A stretch of 64,000 nucleotides of DNA from Glandiceps talaboti (Eukaryota; Hemichordata; Enteropneusta; Spengelidae), in the NCBI RefSeq assembly GCF_964340395.1, contig NC_135571.1, positions 9,136,953-9,200,952 on the forward strand. The letters are read 5' to 3'. The first letter of the stretch is position 1; each line of letters opens with the position of its first letter. Both the position numbers and the translations under genes were made by a program. Under the pieces are notes generated by a model. The model was given only the letters and a program-made list of their open reading frames with translations, was not told where the DNA came from and ran no database searches. This document shows positions 37,001-51,316 of the stretch, piece after piece.

Positions 37001-40000
37001 CAAAGAAGCCACTGTGCCCAACTAGCTGATTTTGATATCAGACTTTGAAAGACAAGGTCAAATATAATGACACCAGCAAATAGATCATATTTGATAGTAT
37101 AGAGGTCATGACATGTTATTCTAAGTCTTCACATGTTATTCAATATTATTCTTGAACTCTTGTACAAATAGTTCACTTTGCAAAAAATATGGCTGCCATT
37201 CTTTCAGTTTTTACGAAGTAGGAATTATTATGTATTAAATAAAACAGTACACTTTTACACTTGATATGGATGCTGTAAATGACTGTGGTACATACAGAAA
37301 AGCTTTACTTTGGTGTTATGGGTTGTAAAGCATGTGCATGTGCACTGAATGGGCATATCACCTTTGTACCAAGTTTGAATGCATTTGGCATGTCAGACAT
37401 ACAGATGGATGTATGTACAGATACAAGGGTGAATGGAACACAAAGTACTATCTTCTTCAGGCTTTCTAAAGTTTTTATCATGATAAACAAAGTGAGATAC
37501 AAACATATGCAAGTAATGATTCTAAATCTGCTATGAAATGCTAGCAATGGACAGTCATACTGCACTGGTGGGAGATTACTGATCAAAAGCACGCAATGGA
37601 GTCAGCCTGTCAGCACATGGTCACTGTAAAGGGGAATGCAACTCCACACATTTTTGAACACTTTTGGTTCCGTAGAATCATGTCATGATTTTACATCACC
37701 TACGATTATTTGCAATTTCAAAGAAACATCAAGTTGATCTTGTGCCTTTATATGGTATTTTTGCAGTGAGCCATTGAATAATGGAAGTCCGCGGAAATAA
37801 TATATTCATGGTTGAGTAATGAATATTAAATATTAATGACTCCCCTAAGTGCTTTTTCAGTTTAAACCTTTCTCACTGATATACAACCAAGTTACCTTTT
37901 TTTCGTGTCTATGTTTAGGCAACATGACTGCTACCTTCCTCAGAACAATTTATGATTACTGATCACCACACTGCCCTCTAGTGGTGAACAATCCTCATCA
38001 GTTTGTTCCAAGGAAAGTAGCTGTCAGGTTGTCGAAATGTAGACATGAAAATAAAGTACAGCTAAAATGATGTTGCCTTGGTGTTTCACTCTTGTAACAT
38101 GATATTTTGTACACATACTCAGATAACTTCTAATGCAAAAGAAACAATTACATAGGTGGCATGCACAGCGGGGATGTAGAAGTAGTCAAGTTGATATGTT
38201 GATTATCAGTTAGAAAATAAACAATTCAAAATCATCAAGTCCATGTGTAATTAGAAGCCTGTTTTTACTGCACTGTGAATGAATAGCAATGCTTATCAGT
38301 GTTCAATGTGATTGGGCAAAAGATACTGCTTGAGTTTGTTGTGTCTCTGTTATTGTTAGTCTAGAGTTGAAATATATCTATCTTTGTGTCAAAAACGTAA
38401 TGTCCCATGAGTGAAACACCAAGCCTTCATCATTTTAGCTGTAATGTCCCATGAGTGAAACACCAAGCCTACATCATTCTAGCTGTAATGTCCCATGAGT
38501 GAAACACCAAGCCTACATCATTTTAGCTGTAATGTTCCATGAGTGAAACACCAAGCCTACATCATTTTAGCTGTAATGTCCCATGAGTGAAACACCAAGC
38601 CTACAAAAATGTACATCATTTTAGCTGTAATGTCCCATGAGTGAAACACCAAGCCTACATCATTTCAGCTGTAACTTGGTTGTGTACAATGAAGTCTACT
38701 TTGCACTATATGTCTCTACTGCACACATCATAGATATGGGATCTGTCCGTGGATGTTTACATCATATCACATAATAAGCGCAATTTGAGTGAATCCATTT
38801 CTAACCACAGTTAATCAGGTTTGCTCTACCCCTGTCTCTTCTGATTAAATTTACATGTCTGAGACAATATTTCAAATTCTAGGGCTTCTATCCTGACATG
38901 ACAATGGTTGGCAATGCTATGTGCACACTCTAGTTACTTTCAACATAATCTCTGAGAAAGATTTCTTTTGCATTTAATTTCTAAGATTTTGCAACAGGTA
39001 ATCACGATATGACATGTAATGGTTGGAAATGCTGTATGCATACTGTGGTTACTTTCAGCATCTTGACATTTCCAATCTGAAAACCAAAACCAGTACACGA
39101 AACAATATTTTGTATTGTCATTGAGTTTTCAGTTAAAAGAAAGACCGGAAACATGAAACAGAATCTACTGTGAAATGATAGGATTTCACAGTACATATAT
39201 TTCATAGATCTAATACACAACACATACAGCAAGTTTATCATATCAATAAAATACATAAATTATATTAGAAAACTGATCACAAGACATTACTAATGTAATG
39301 GTAAATGTCATAATACTGCTATGATTGACAAATATGCATGTAAATATAATTATAGATTTATATAATGTATATATGGTTTCCATGGTAATAGGCATGCATT
39401 ACAGGCTGCTATGCTAATTCTACAAGTACAAAACTTGTTGGACTATATTAAAGTTTACCTGAAATGACTTACTAGTTTCTGCATGGCAGTGAAAGTTGCA
39501 TGACATTACAGCCTGCATGACAGTATGGATAGAATGAAGACTGCACATGACACGCCTGCCTGCATTACACAACTGATCCAGCATGACTGCTTACCCTGCT
39601 GCATTACAGCATAGTTTCTATTTGACATTTTAGCCTACGATGTACTGATGTGACAAGCATGACAACCTGCATGACATTAGCCCTACACAACACAATATTA
39701 GGCTTGCATGACAGCTAGGCCAAGGTGAAATCTTGCCCTGCATGACAGCTAGCTTATCCTGCATGACACTACAGGCCTATATATATATAATATAACTAGT
39801 ACTAACTAAGCTTGCATGACAGCTAGGCCATGGTGGAATCTTATCCTGCATGACAGCTAGCTTATCCTGCATGACACTACAGGCCTATATATATAATATA
39901 ACTAGTACTTAGCTTGCATGACAGCTAAGCCATGGTGGAATCTTATCCCGCATGACAGCTGTGCAAAGGTGAAATTTAGCCTTCATGATAGTGTGGCCAT

Positions 40001-43000
40001 TATAAGTTACAACTGGACTTGTATGACAATTAAAATTGCATGACAGGGTAGCAAAATAATAATTTAGTTTGCATGACAGTTTGCAATGTATGAGAACTAA
40101 GATTGCATTTGTTTAACCAGCATAACAGTTTGAACTGAATGACATCAAAGTCCGCATAACAATTTGAACTACATGACAGCTATGACTGCATGACAGTTAA
40201 AGTCTGCATAACAGTTTAGCCAGTATGAACTGCATGACATCAGTCTGCATAACAATTTGAACTGCATGACAGCTATGACTGCACGACAGTTAAAGTCTGC
40301 ATAACAGTTTAGCCAACATGACAGTTTGAACTGCATGACATCGAAGTCTGCATAACAGTTTGAACTGCATGACATCGAAGTCTGCATAACAGTTCATACT
40401 GCATGACAGTTAAGACAACATGACATTTTATCACACTACCATAAATTGCCTACATAGCGGTGAATGGATGAAGGTACCCCTTTTTGATCAACCACTTGTT
40501 TGGTCTACACTGTATGTATAGCCACTGCCCAACCATCATATATATGTATATATAGTCAATGCCTACCCATCATAATATATGTATATAGCCACTGCCTACC
40601 ACACACACATAGCCAATACCTGCCTAACATATTTATAGCTACTGCCTACCCATCACATATACAGACACTACCTACCACTCACACATACCAACCACCGCCT
40701 ACCCATCTTAACCCTTTCACCACCAATTCCCGCTATTGCGGGAACGCTCTAGGGCGCCCACCAATTCCCGCTATTGCGGGAACGCCAAAGTTCATTCACC
40801 TACCTCGCCGTTATGCCGTTTAACGGCAGCTATTGCTGCAAAAATTGCTGCCATAACTAGTTCCACACATGCGTATTAGCCTTGTTTATCTACACTGCCA
40901 TTTTGAAAGCATGACAGTGAACGGTATCTCGAGTACGATCCAAATGACGAGCGATCGTAATTTTTTGTGCGTTTTTCGCTCACGAAATCGAATTTCAACA
41001 TGGCGGAAGTAATTAACGGCTCTCATAACATGGCCTACGATATAAATTATGTCACTATCTTTGGATATTTCGACAGAATTTGACTTGAAATACATCGTTG
41101 AATACAAGTGTTTAGCTATGGGAACACATTGTACTTGTATGTAAGCATCAAATTCCCGCTAAGGCCGTGTGAGCTGCCGACGGCAGTTTACGGTTGAATT
41201 TTTGAATGTCGTTCAAATTTACGCAATCTTGTGACCGTGCCGACGCCCATGCTAACGTTCTGGGGGTAATTTTGGGCTATATAGTGGATTATTTTGGTTT
41301 TATTTCTTTTTGTTACGGCTCAATAATGACTTGTATTTGTATTAGCTCAGTGTGTAGAGGTCAGTGGAGGGAAACTTACTCGTGATATGGGCGATTTTCC
41401 GATCGGATTTTTTACGCGAGTTTTTCAATGTAAAATTCAAATTTCAACATCGCTGAGGCAAAATCTGTCTCCCCTAACATCGTTTGCAATGTAAATAAAG
41501 GTGCTGTTCGTAGAAATTTCCACTCAATTTTGACTATGAATACGATGTTTTATACAAAGAGATGGCTGCGTGAACTCGATGCAGTATATGGAAGCATCAG
41601 ATTATCGCAACGTAACTTCAAAGTCCCGACTGCAGATTTGCTTTTGTGGGTAAACATGTCGGCGAAAAGCGTCACGTTGGCGTCCCGATTCGGACTCGTA
41701 AACTACCAACTTGGGGGCATTTTTTACTGATTTTGAGGATAAATTTGGTGATAATTTTTTGTTGTTCTGTCAAATAATGATATATAATTACACAAACTGA
41801 TTTTTCAGAAGGTATTGGGGCGACGACTTCAGATATTTTTGTCCCTTTGATTGCCGGTGTGGGGCTGACTATTGCGTCGTAATCGGATTAGTGAGCCGTT
41901 AATTATTTTCGTTCAAATTTATTACGACTAATAATAACATTTTCTGACAAATTTTCGCCGATTTTGACCATTTAACCAGTATACAGAAGTTTTGTAGGAA
42001 CATAAATGTTGGTAATTTGAATTTTGTTTGTAATATAAATATTTTGTTTATTTGTGATATGTCAATAAATAAACAACCTATGCTTGTTTTATTAATATTT
42101 TATTACATTAATCCATATTTCGGTTATGTGTGTGATATTTGAATTTATGTATTTGCTACTATGATGTAGAAAATTTATTTTCCATTCAAATGATACCTTA
42201 TTTTTAAAAAATAAGCAACTCTAAGTATTTTTATATCAGTTTGATTACACCACACTCACTCTCACATTATGTTAGTGAGGGGGCTGGTGGACAACACACA
42301 ATCCCATGAGGCCATTGGTGGTGAAAGGGTTAAGTATAGCCACTGCCTAACAATTATACCAATATCTTATTAACTATAACAGCCATAACTTACTTGAAGA
42401 CAAAATTTCTGTATAAACTGCATAGTGTGTTTTTGCTAAGGTCTGGGAACCCTGGTAACGGGTGTTAAAAGTTGCATACATTTCTATACCCTGAACTACA
42501 TATTTTATGGAAACTCTGTAAAATACCTGAGGAGCTCATAAAGATTTTATGTATATGTACTGTCCTTCAAGTTAAACATACAATGGGAGTATACAAAGGG
42601 CCTTATGGGTAATCTATACAAAGGGCATTGTGGGTAATCTACACAAATATAGGAAATTCAACCTGCCATGCACGGCATTATCACATGGGTCTTCTTTTCA
42701 CCCTAACTTCTTTGTTTTTTGTACGAACTGTGTTTGAACACTTAAAGACTGCAAATTTATATTTTAAAAAACTTTGACATTAACCGTATTATTAGTGTTA
42801 CAGGTAATAAGAACTATTGAAACAGAACTTAAACCTAAAGTTGACCATTTTCTGTTCTGGATGACTCTGTTACAGCTTTCAACACTGTAGCAAAAATACA
42901 TATTTAAGTACTTGGCAATATTTCAGGTTACGCTCATAAACATACCAGGCTGAATTTCAATCATTACTAATAATGTCTCAATTTTACTAATAGATTATCA

Positions 43001-46000
43001 ATATTACTATTTGTACATACAGTGGTATGCCGACTACATTCCACAGTAGACTGACCTACATTAAATTGGATTATATTATTATTACTCATACAATATTCAT
43101 AACTAGTACATTATAAAGTAATATTTTTACAATATTATTACTATTTTATGGTCAATATTGAAGTACTAGTTTCCTGTTTTGAAGAAAAGTCAACACTTAG
43201 AAAGTGGATGTACGACAAAATTTGTCATGGGGTCTCAATAAGTCTCTACAATTTATATGTGTGTTACCCCTTTTGAAGTTTTGCTACAGCAGGAAGAGGA
43301 ATACATGAATCAGACAACTACCCTAGTGTTTGGCTATGGGGTAGCTAATGGGGGGAGGGGGAGGGGTATCTATAGGAGGGGGTGGCTATGAAATAAAACG
43401 ACTTTTCATATTGAGTGTTTCATTCTTTGAAGTGATAATTTACTGCATTTTTGTAACATGGATACTGAAAAGGAATTTTATACTTAACAATCCTGTAGTT
43501 TTATTGATATTTTTCGGTGGCAGACCAAAACAAGTTTTTATGTGTATAGGGAAGTTTTGATACTGCTAACTGTACACATGGTATATTATTTGTGGCAGAT
43601 TTACTACATTATCATGTGGCTGTCTTGAATAAAGGTACACATGATTTACTACATTATCATGTGGCTGTCTTGAATAAAGGTACACATGATTTACTACATT
43701 ATCATATGGTTGACTAGAACAAAGGTTCACATTGAACAATTTGTTGCAGGTTTTTTTTTATATTGTTTGTGGTTGACCAAAATAAGGGTACATTTTGAAC
43801 AAAGTGTTTCAACTTTATATTTTCAATGGATACATATTGCCCTATTTGTTGTAGCTTTATGTAGCTAGTCACAATAGAGTACATATTGAACAATTCATTA
43901 TAAATATATAATACTCATAATATAACAACCTTATGTGTGTGGTTGATCAAAACAGGCCAGTATTGACCAATTATTGCAGGTTTGAAATTTTCATGTCGCT
44001 AACAAATTGGAAGACACTGAATCATTTCATGAGTTTATAGAATTCAGAGTGGCTGAAAAATGGATATATATATATGTTAGTTGAACAATCCTGTCGCAAA
44101 TTTATTGTTTTTAATGTGGCTGACCCAAAATACGATACATATGAATCTATTTGTCACAAATTTATTGATTTTTCATGTGGCTGACTGAAAATACGATACA
44201 TATGAATCTATTTGTCACAAATTTTTTGATCTTTATGTGGCTGACCAAAAATATGATACATATTAATGTATTTGTCACAAAGATTCATTGATTTTTAATG
44301 TGGCTGACTGAAAATATGGTACATATGAATCTCCTTGTTGCAAATTTATTGATTTTTATGTGGCTGACCAAATATAGGGTACACATGAAATCTATTTGTT
44401 GCAAAGTTATTGATTTTTAATGTGGCTGATCAAAAATATGGGTACATATTGATCTATTTGTTGCAGGTTTATTGATTTTTTCAGTCCATCAGGTAGTAAA
44501 CCTACCTTAATCTTACCGGCTAAGTCACGTGTCTTACGTTTGGCCAAAACCTGAATATGGCTGGATACCTGCAGTAACATAAGAAATTAAACTATGATAA
44601 CAGTGAAGTGTTAGGTGTAGCATGCCTACCTTGCATTTTGACTGAATTTCACGTGCTTTTCTCCTGGCTAGAACCTGAATATGACTGGAGACCTGTGGTA
44701 AAATTGACAAAATTATACAGCGTATATTATGGCCCAGGTATTCCCACCGACAGACACCAAAAAGACACATTTACCACATCAAGTTTTAGTTTGGGTTGTA
44801 AGTCATATTCACCACACCAGTTTTTTTTGGGTTTTTTTAATGGAATCCACAAAGTAAGACAAAGAAACTGTTAGCAGAAAGACAAAAAAACACCACAAAT
44901 ACAACCAACAAGTACATTCAATGAAATCGTGTCAAATGCTCCTCAAGGCTACCGTTACCGATAATACAAAAATGCTGAATTTTCCACCAGAAATTTCTGA
45001 AAAAATCCACAATCAACTTAGAAAATAAGTTTTCACCAAATTCACTTTAGATGGTCACATTTTGGTAATTTTGAGAAAAGTGCAAGTTCTTTATTTTCAT
45101 GTAAATAACAGAACCAGGTAGGGATTGCGGAGAATTGTTCAGGTATCTTAACACATTGTTGCCGTAAGTACAAATACACCAACCAACATAAATCATAAAC
45201 TACAATTAGTACGACAACACACTATACAGAGAGAATAGAACACAGCCATTTAGTCAAATTACGTTTTAGAAGGAAAAGAAAAATATCTACCAATAGTTGT
45301 TGACAAAACACTAAACAGACACGGACAAAGACTCCATTATGAAATACCATTCCAGTGTTCTCCCATGGATTTGATCCTAAAAGTGATTACGGAATGCTGT
45401 CCGAACTTTAATGTTCACTAGTTTTTGAAGGTGAAGGAGAGTGGCTCCTCTCGTAGATGGACCTTTTGTTGTACAGGTACAAAATTGAGCTAAAAATGGT
45501 GTCTGATGACACTTTTGACACCATTCTGACATAATGATTTGAATGAAGTGCTTAAAAATTACAAGAATGATCAACGCCCACCATTCCGTAGCTCTGGGAG
45601 AACAACGAATAAAAGTAAAGTATTTGGGAAGACAATAACTTTACCTTGTGCAACCTAAGTTGCTGAAATGTGAAAGTGCTTGGACATTCTGAAGCACAAT
45701 TCCAGCTTCACAAAAGTGATGAAATATATGTGTTTTCTTCACTCCTTCAGCACGAGGCACATGTCATGGTATTTAGACTTTTCTTTAAAATTGTGTAAAC
45801 AGGACTAATTTTTTTAACCAAAATTTTGACTTCAATGTATTCATGAAGATTGTCCCTATGGTTCCCGTCTAAAATAAAATCAAGATACACTAAAAAATCC
45901 AGAAAAACAAGAATTTTTGTTGAAATAATTTTAGTGGGAAAGTGACACAATTTTAGCATCAATTTACAAATAAGCTTCATGTCTATGGATCTGGTCCAAA

Positions 46001-49000
46001 ATAAAATCGAAACGTTTCAAAAAATTAAAATGCTTATAATTTTTTGAAACATTTCAATTTTTTTTTCGAATTTGTAAAATGATTTTGGTAGGATTTGATA
46101 GTTGTTCATATTTTGTTTCATAACTTAAATATTGACCCAAAATTTTGATGTCTGGCCATACGTGACCATTCTCACTATAACTACAGTCCAAAATGAAGTG
46201 ATAAAAATTTATGGAAATACAAGATTTATTAATAACACAAGTTTGGTCCGACAGTGCTTCATACTGAAGAGGTGAATGCACAACACATTTCATGCAACTT
46301 AGGACTTTCTGTTTGAAAGCACCAACTTGGCTAAAGCATGTGATTCAAGTACCTTTGCAGAGCCAATACAATCCTGATATGACTCTGTCAATTACCTGTT
46401 TCCTTGTTCTTGTTTTGCCTGTACGTAGTTTTATGTATCTTGCTATCAATTCATTCCTACCTGTTGAAAAATTCAAACAAAAAACAATCAAATCAATTCA
46501 CCATATTGTAGTACCTTTGTCCAAAATTACAAAATAAATTAAAACATTCACCATTCCACCTAATCTATCTAATTAATTTATATAGTGCCAAATATCCACA
46601 GAAAAAAAATGTTCAGTGGCGCTTAGAGTTAGAAAGAAGATGAAAATACTCTCTGAAATATCTGAGTTGTTAAGCATCTTTTGAAAATTAATGGCAACAT
46701 GTCACAATATGCATACACATACTCATAACTGTGATTCAACATTGCCAAGGTGACACTCAAAATAAGGTACACTGCAAATTCTAAATGACCACCTTTTGTA
46801 ATCATAGATTTTGACAATTCCATGGTGTTATGTAACATTTCTATGAATTACTGTATCCATGTAAAACCCTCTTTATTCATCGTTATCAGTCGTACTTGAA
46901 AAGGGTTAAAACTGCACTAGCTATAACTGCAGCATAATTTTTTCGCTCCGACAAACAACAATATATTCATTGAAAATTGATAAAATATAATAATTAGATA
47001 TCGTACATGTTGAATTGAGGTCTATTTTTTATCAATATGTAGTACAGTAACAGGCTGAAATTGTGATCACGTTGAGGGCGCTGTTTTTAAGGTATGGACC
47101 AAAAATCAATTTGATTGCATTTATTGTACTGTATTATGTGTACAGTTATATGTTTACCTATACATGATATCAATACTATTCAGGATGTACAATATTAAGA
47201 CTCAAATACTTTCTAACAGAGCAGTTACAAAAAAAATATCCCATTTGCAGCCAGGAGAGCTTTAAGCCCTTGCAGAAAAGACAAAAATTTCACGTAGATG
47301 AACATCAGCTTTGTACTATAAAGGGATAACTTTAGTTTTGTAACTGTACTTGCCATACGGCCTAAACAAAATAATTGTTTGGTTCTAGTTACTCGACCCC
47401 CACCTAGTTTTTCCTTGCCGACCCTAAACTTTTTTTTACATATTCGAGAAAAAAAAATTATGAAGTCTCACAAGAAATGGTGAAAGCGCAAACTGACATC
47501 AACTTAAAAAGACAATATAAAACTGTTCTTCCAATCTGTAATGACTGTACATCTGATGGGAAACCAAGAACAACACAGAGACCATATGGAAAACAACGGA
47601 AAACATAGCTACCTGAACTAGACACTCACACATGAATTTTTTTTTAATGATTCATAATAAAATATCCTACCCCATCTATTCTAAAATTGAATGTAATCGG
47701 AACCACACAATTTTTTATTTGGCCTAATGGTTGTAATATGACACTAACTATGGCAGTTATATGCCACATGGATACAATGTAACAGTAACACTAAACCATT
47801 ATGTAACAATTTATGCATAATAGCCTGCCTAACTAGCTAACAGTTTGCTAGGACTCTCTAGGCTAATGTATATTTAGAGCACGGTATTTTGAAAGCAATG
47901 TGAACTCAAGGCCAATGCCAGTAAAGGGGCAAGGTATGATAAAGACAATAAGATGAATGCAAGGAAAGAGGCAAGATATTATGAAGACAATGCCAACCCC
48001 AGGCCAATGCCGATAAACAGGCAAGGGTATTGTGAAATTGTGAAGGCAATGCCAAGTCAAGGCCTGTGCTCATAAAGAGGCAAGGTACTGCAAAGAAATT
48101 GCCAATTCAAGGCCAATGTCAGTACACAGGTAAGGTATTGCGAAGACAATACCAAATCAATGTCAAGATCACTACAGACTTGCCGTGTTGTGAAAGCAAT
48201 ACCAAATCAATGTCAAGATCACTACAGACTTGCTGTGTTGTGAAAGCAATACCAAATCAATGTCAAGATCACTACAGACTTGCTGTGTTGTGAAAGCAAT
48301 ACCAAATCAATGTCAAGATCACTACAGACTTGCCATGTTGTGAAAGCAATACCAAATCAATGTCAAGATCAGTACAGACTTGCTGTGTTGTGAAAGCAAT
48401 GTCAAATCAAGACCAATGCCAGTAATGAGACATGACATACGCCATACCGTACACAATAAATAAAATCATTGTGTATATTTCAGAGTTCATTACAGTGAGG
48501 CTTGAGTGTATATAAGTGATTGTCTACATAGTTGTGTGTGCAAGGCAAAGGGCACTTTATTACAAAGGCCTCAAGTACCTCTATGGTTGACTGCATAGTG
48601 CTTTGTAAAGGCATAACATGTATAGGAGGAAACCACACCTGTTTTTATACTATCAATACATGCTACAGTATTTCTAAGTAGCTGTATACTTGTGTATGCT
48701 TGGCAACACACAGTCTGGGTGTCTTTGTTTTTCACACCATCATGACACATTTAGATTTTGACAGGATGGCGTGGACACCAGGCCATCATTGACTAAGGGT
48801 TCGCATGTATTAAACTGTTCTACTACATACAGGTCATTCATGGATGCTTTTGTCTTCTATTAAAATGCAAATGCTAGTTTGGTTGTATAGTACCATGTAC
48901 ATTGTATTAGCTTGTTTACAGACATGATAGCAGGTAATACATAGGTAAAATCTAACACAGTTCAACAGGTTTTTTCACCAGGGTCTGCCTCCTAACCCCC

Positions 49001-51267
49001 CCCCCCCCCCCCCCTAAAAAAAAATGGTATAAAGTGTGAACTTTACACTGCCTCCCAACATCCAACTTGCCACCTCCAACCTCCCACCCCAGCAGTATCA
49101 TGTTTGCGAGGTTTTTCCTCTTCAATTACAGGCATCTCCAACTCTGAGCACAAGCACACAGTTCTAGATTTGCCATTCTACATACCTAGTCTGGACGCTA
49201 ACATGGTATCTAATCATCTCTAACCCAGTAAAGAAAGATCTTAAGATTCTATGAAAGATAGCACTACTACATACCCTACACTAGTACAGAATGAAAAGTA
49301 TGTACAAGTGCTAAGTCAGGCTAATGCATGAATCTAGTGTACATTAATCTTTTCAAAAATCCCTTTGTTACAATACACAAGATCTGTACACAACAGTTTA
49401 TCATGACTATATTTGACATCAAGACCTTGCATTTTACAAGCAAAGAAATCCTGTTGACTACACATTTGTAATAAAATTTTCAGTTAATGGAACCCCTAGT
49501 GAGTTAGCTACAGCACATGGACGCAATCTCCTGACAAAAGTCCATGCAATATACATCTATAAATGTTGCAAAGGAAGCTAATCTCTCCAGAGGGGAAATA
49601 TGGAACAAAACTCTGCAGTGACATTCCCTGCTGAGTTTACAAAGAAGGAAAGAAGAAATCCTACTGTTACCTAGAAGCCGCCAGGAATGATAAATTATAT
49701 ACACAGCCTTTGTGCTATATGATACACAACCCTGTATGCATATCATGCAATTAGATATATGTGTGCAGGTATCACAAAGTGTCTTGCTGTGTATAAATAG
49801 AACCTAACTTGCAGATTGCCATGGCAATGGCTAAGCTATTGCCATGGCAACTAGTCTACTCTGATTGAATCAAAAAACGGAAATTGTGATAAGTTGAGCT
49901 GAAACAATAACTGTCAGTTTTTGCTTTGGACTCTTGTAATCAACCAAAAACAGATGCAAGAATTATTTAGCCTTACAATATAGTTAGGATTGTTAGCAGG
50001 AAATCATCGCTTGGATTTTTTTATTAAATATGTGTCACACATAGTGTATGTTGAAGTAGTGTGATAGCTGATTGCATAGTTGTTACATAGAGACTTTGTA
50101 ACCTGTTGCACCTATCTCCCTGAAATTAGCACAGTTGATAGACTGTTGCCAAGGCAACCTCTCTGACCCTCACACTCCATGAACAAGTATAGTTGTGTTA
50201 TTTATGCAAACGATCTCGGCCTCTAAAACGGCCAGTACAGTTGCAGTGTGCTGTCCCACTATAAAGAAAGCATGGTGCTTACAAGTTGCATCCTTCTTAC
50301 CATTTATACGGCCATTATCTCCTATGCTTCAAAAGTGTTCTACCATGACAATTTTACTATAATATGTTCACATCAAGAGAAATAGGTGATCCTAATATCC
50401 ATGTCTACACTATGTGTTCAATATGAATATGATCAGTGTATGTTTCAATGTTGAAGACAAACATATCATAGGTTGATCATTATGCAAATAATTATGTAAA
50501 CAATTTTGCAAATTATTCACCACCTTGTAATCTATTCTGGGAGAACACTACATTTGGCGACTTCTAGCCACTAAAACCAGCCTAGAAACTCTTCTAAAAT
50601 AATCACTTTGAAAGTCTCTGCTAAAACCAGTTTAGTTGATCACCTGTTGCCTATGCAACCAGTCTGATCATTTGCCATGATGCAAAGCATATCTCAGCTC
50701 CCAGAATGAAAAGGCGAGAGAGAGAAATAAGCCACCACCACCACCCCCCGCCACCACCACCCCCCACTACCACCACCCCCCACTACCACCACCACCAGCA
50801 GCAGCCCTACACCAATGAGATGCCACAGACACACAGCTATGTAGTATCTCACAAGAACACCTAATCTTTCTCACACGGACCCACACAAAACAATGGTGTC
50901 TTTAATCAGATGGCATACTGAACTCTACATCTCTTCCAACAACCAGCACAGATGATAACCTGTTGATACATGCAACAAGCTAATCTTCAACACAATCAGT
51001 TTTAGCTGCAGTGTATAGTACACAAAAGTCTGTGTTTGTCTCTCTTTCTGTGTCTGTGGTTGTGTCTCTCATAGTGTGTATATGTGTGTGTGTATGTGTG
51101 TATGTATGTATGTATGTATGTATGTATGTATGTATGTATGTATGTATGTATATGTATGTATATGTATGTATATGTATGTTTGCATGTATGTATGTATGTA
51201 TGTATGTATGTATGTATGTATGTATGTATGTATGTATGTATGTATGCATGCATGCATGCATCCTCCC

Positions 51268-51316
<49 letters not shown>

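Larger units (their letters stand above)
36514..44505. other. TEAD intron 3 overview
   Basis: An 8-kb intron. Itemised separately: foldback half-copy (37235-37328), CTCF-like word (37971-37986), 44-bp array (38397-38675), GCATGACAG array (39470-40430), piggyBac-like element (40712-42329), and 45-bp and 62-bp arrays (43578-44485). 36514-37230 and 42720-43570 show nothing recognisable except a G-rich stretch at 43348-43385. Confidence 0.5.

Noticed and set aside
40729-40780. CCCGC/GCGGG hairpins considered as transcription terminators
   Set aside because: Bacterial-type terminators do not apply here; they are subterminal repeats of the piggyBac-like element.
46009-46055. Hairpin considered as a microRNA precursor
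   Set aside because: Stem is short and almost entirely A/T, with no typical flanks.
48135-48410. Regular 50-bp repeats considered as a CRISPR-like array
   Set aside because: The whole unit is repeated with no unique spacers, and the genome is eukaryotic; it is a minisatellite.
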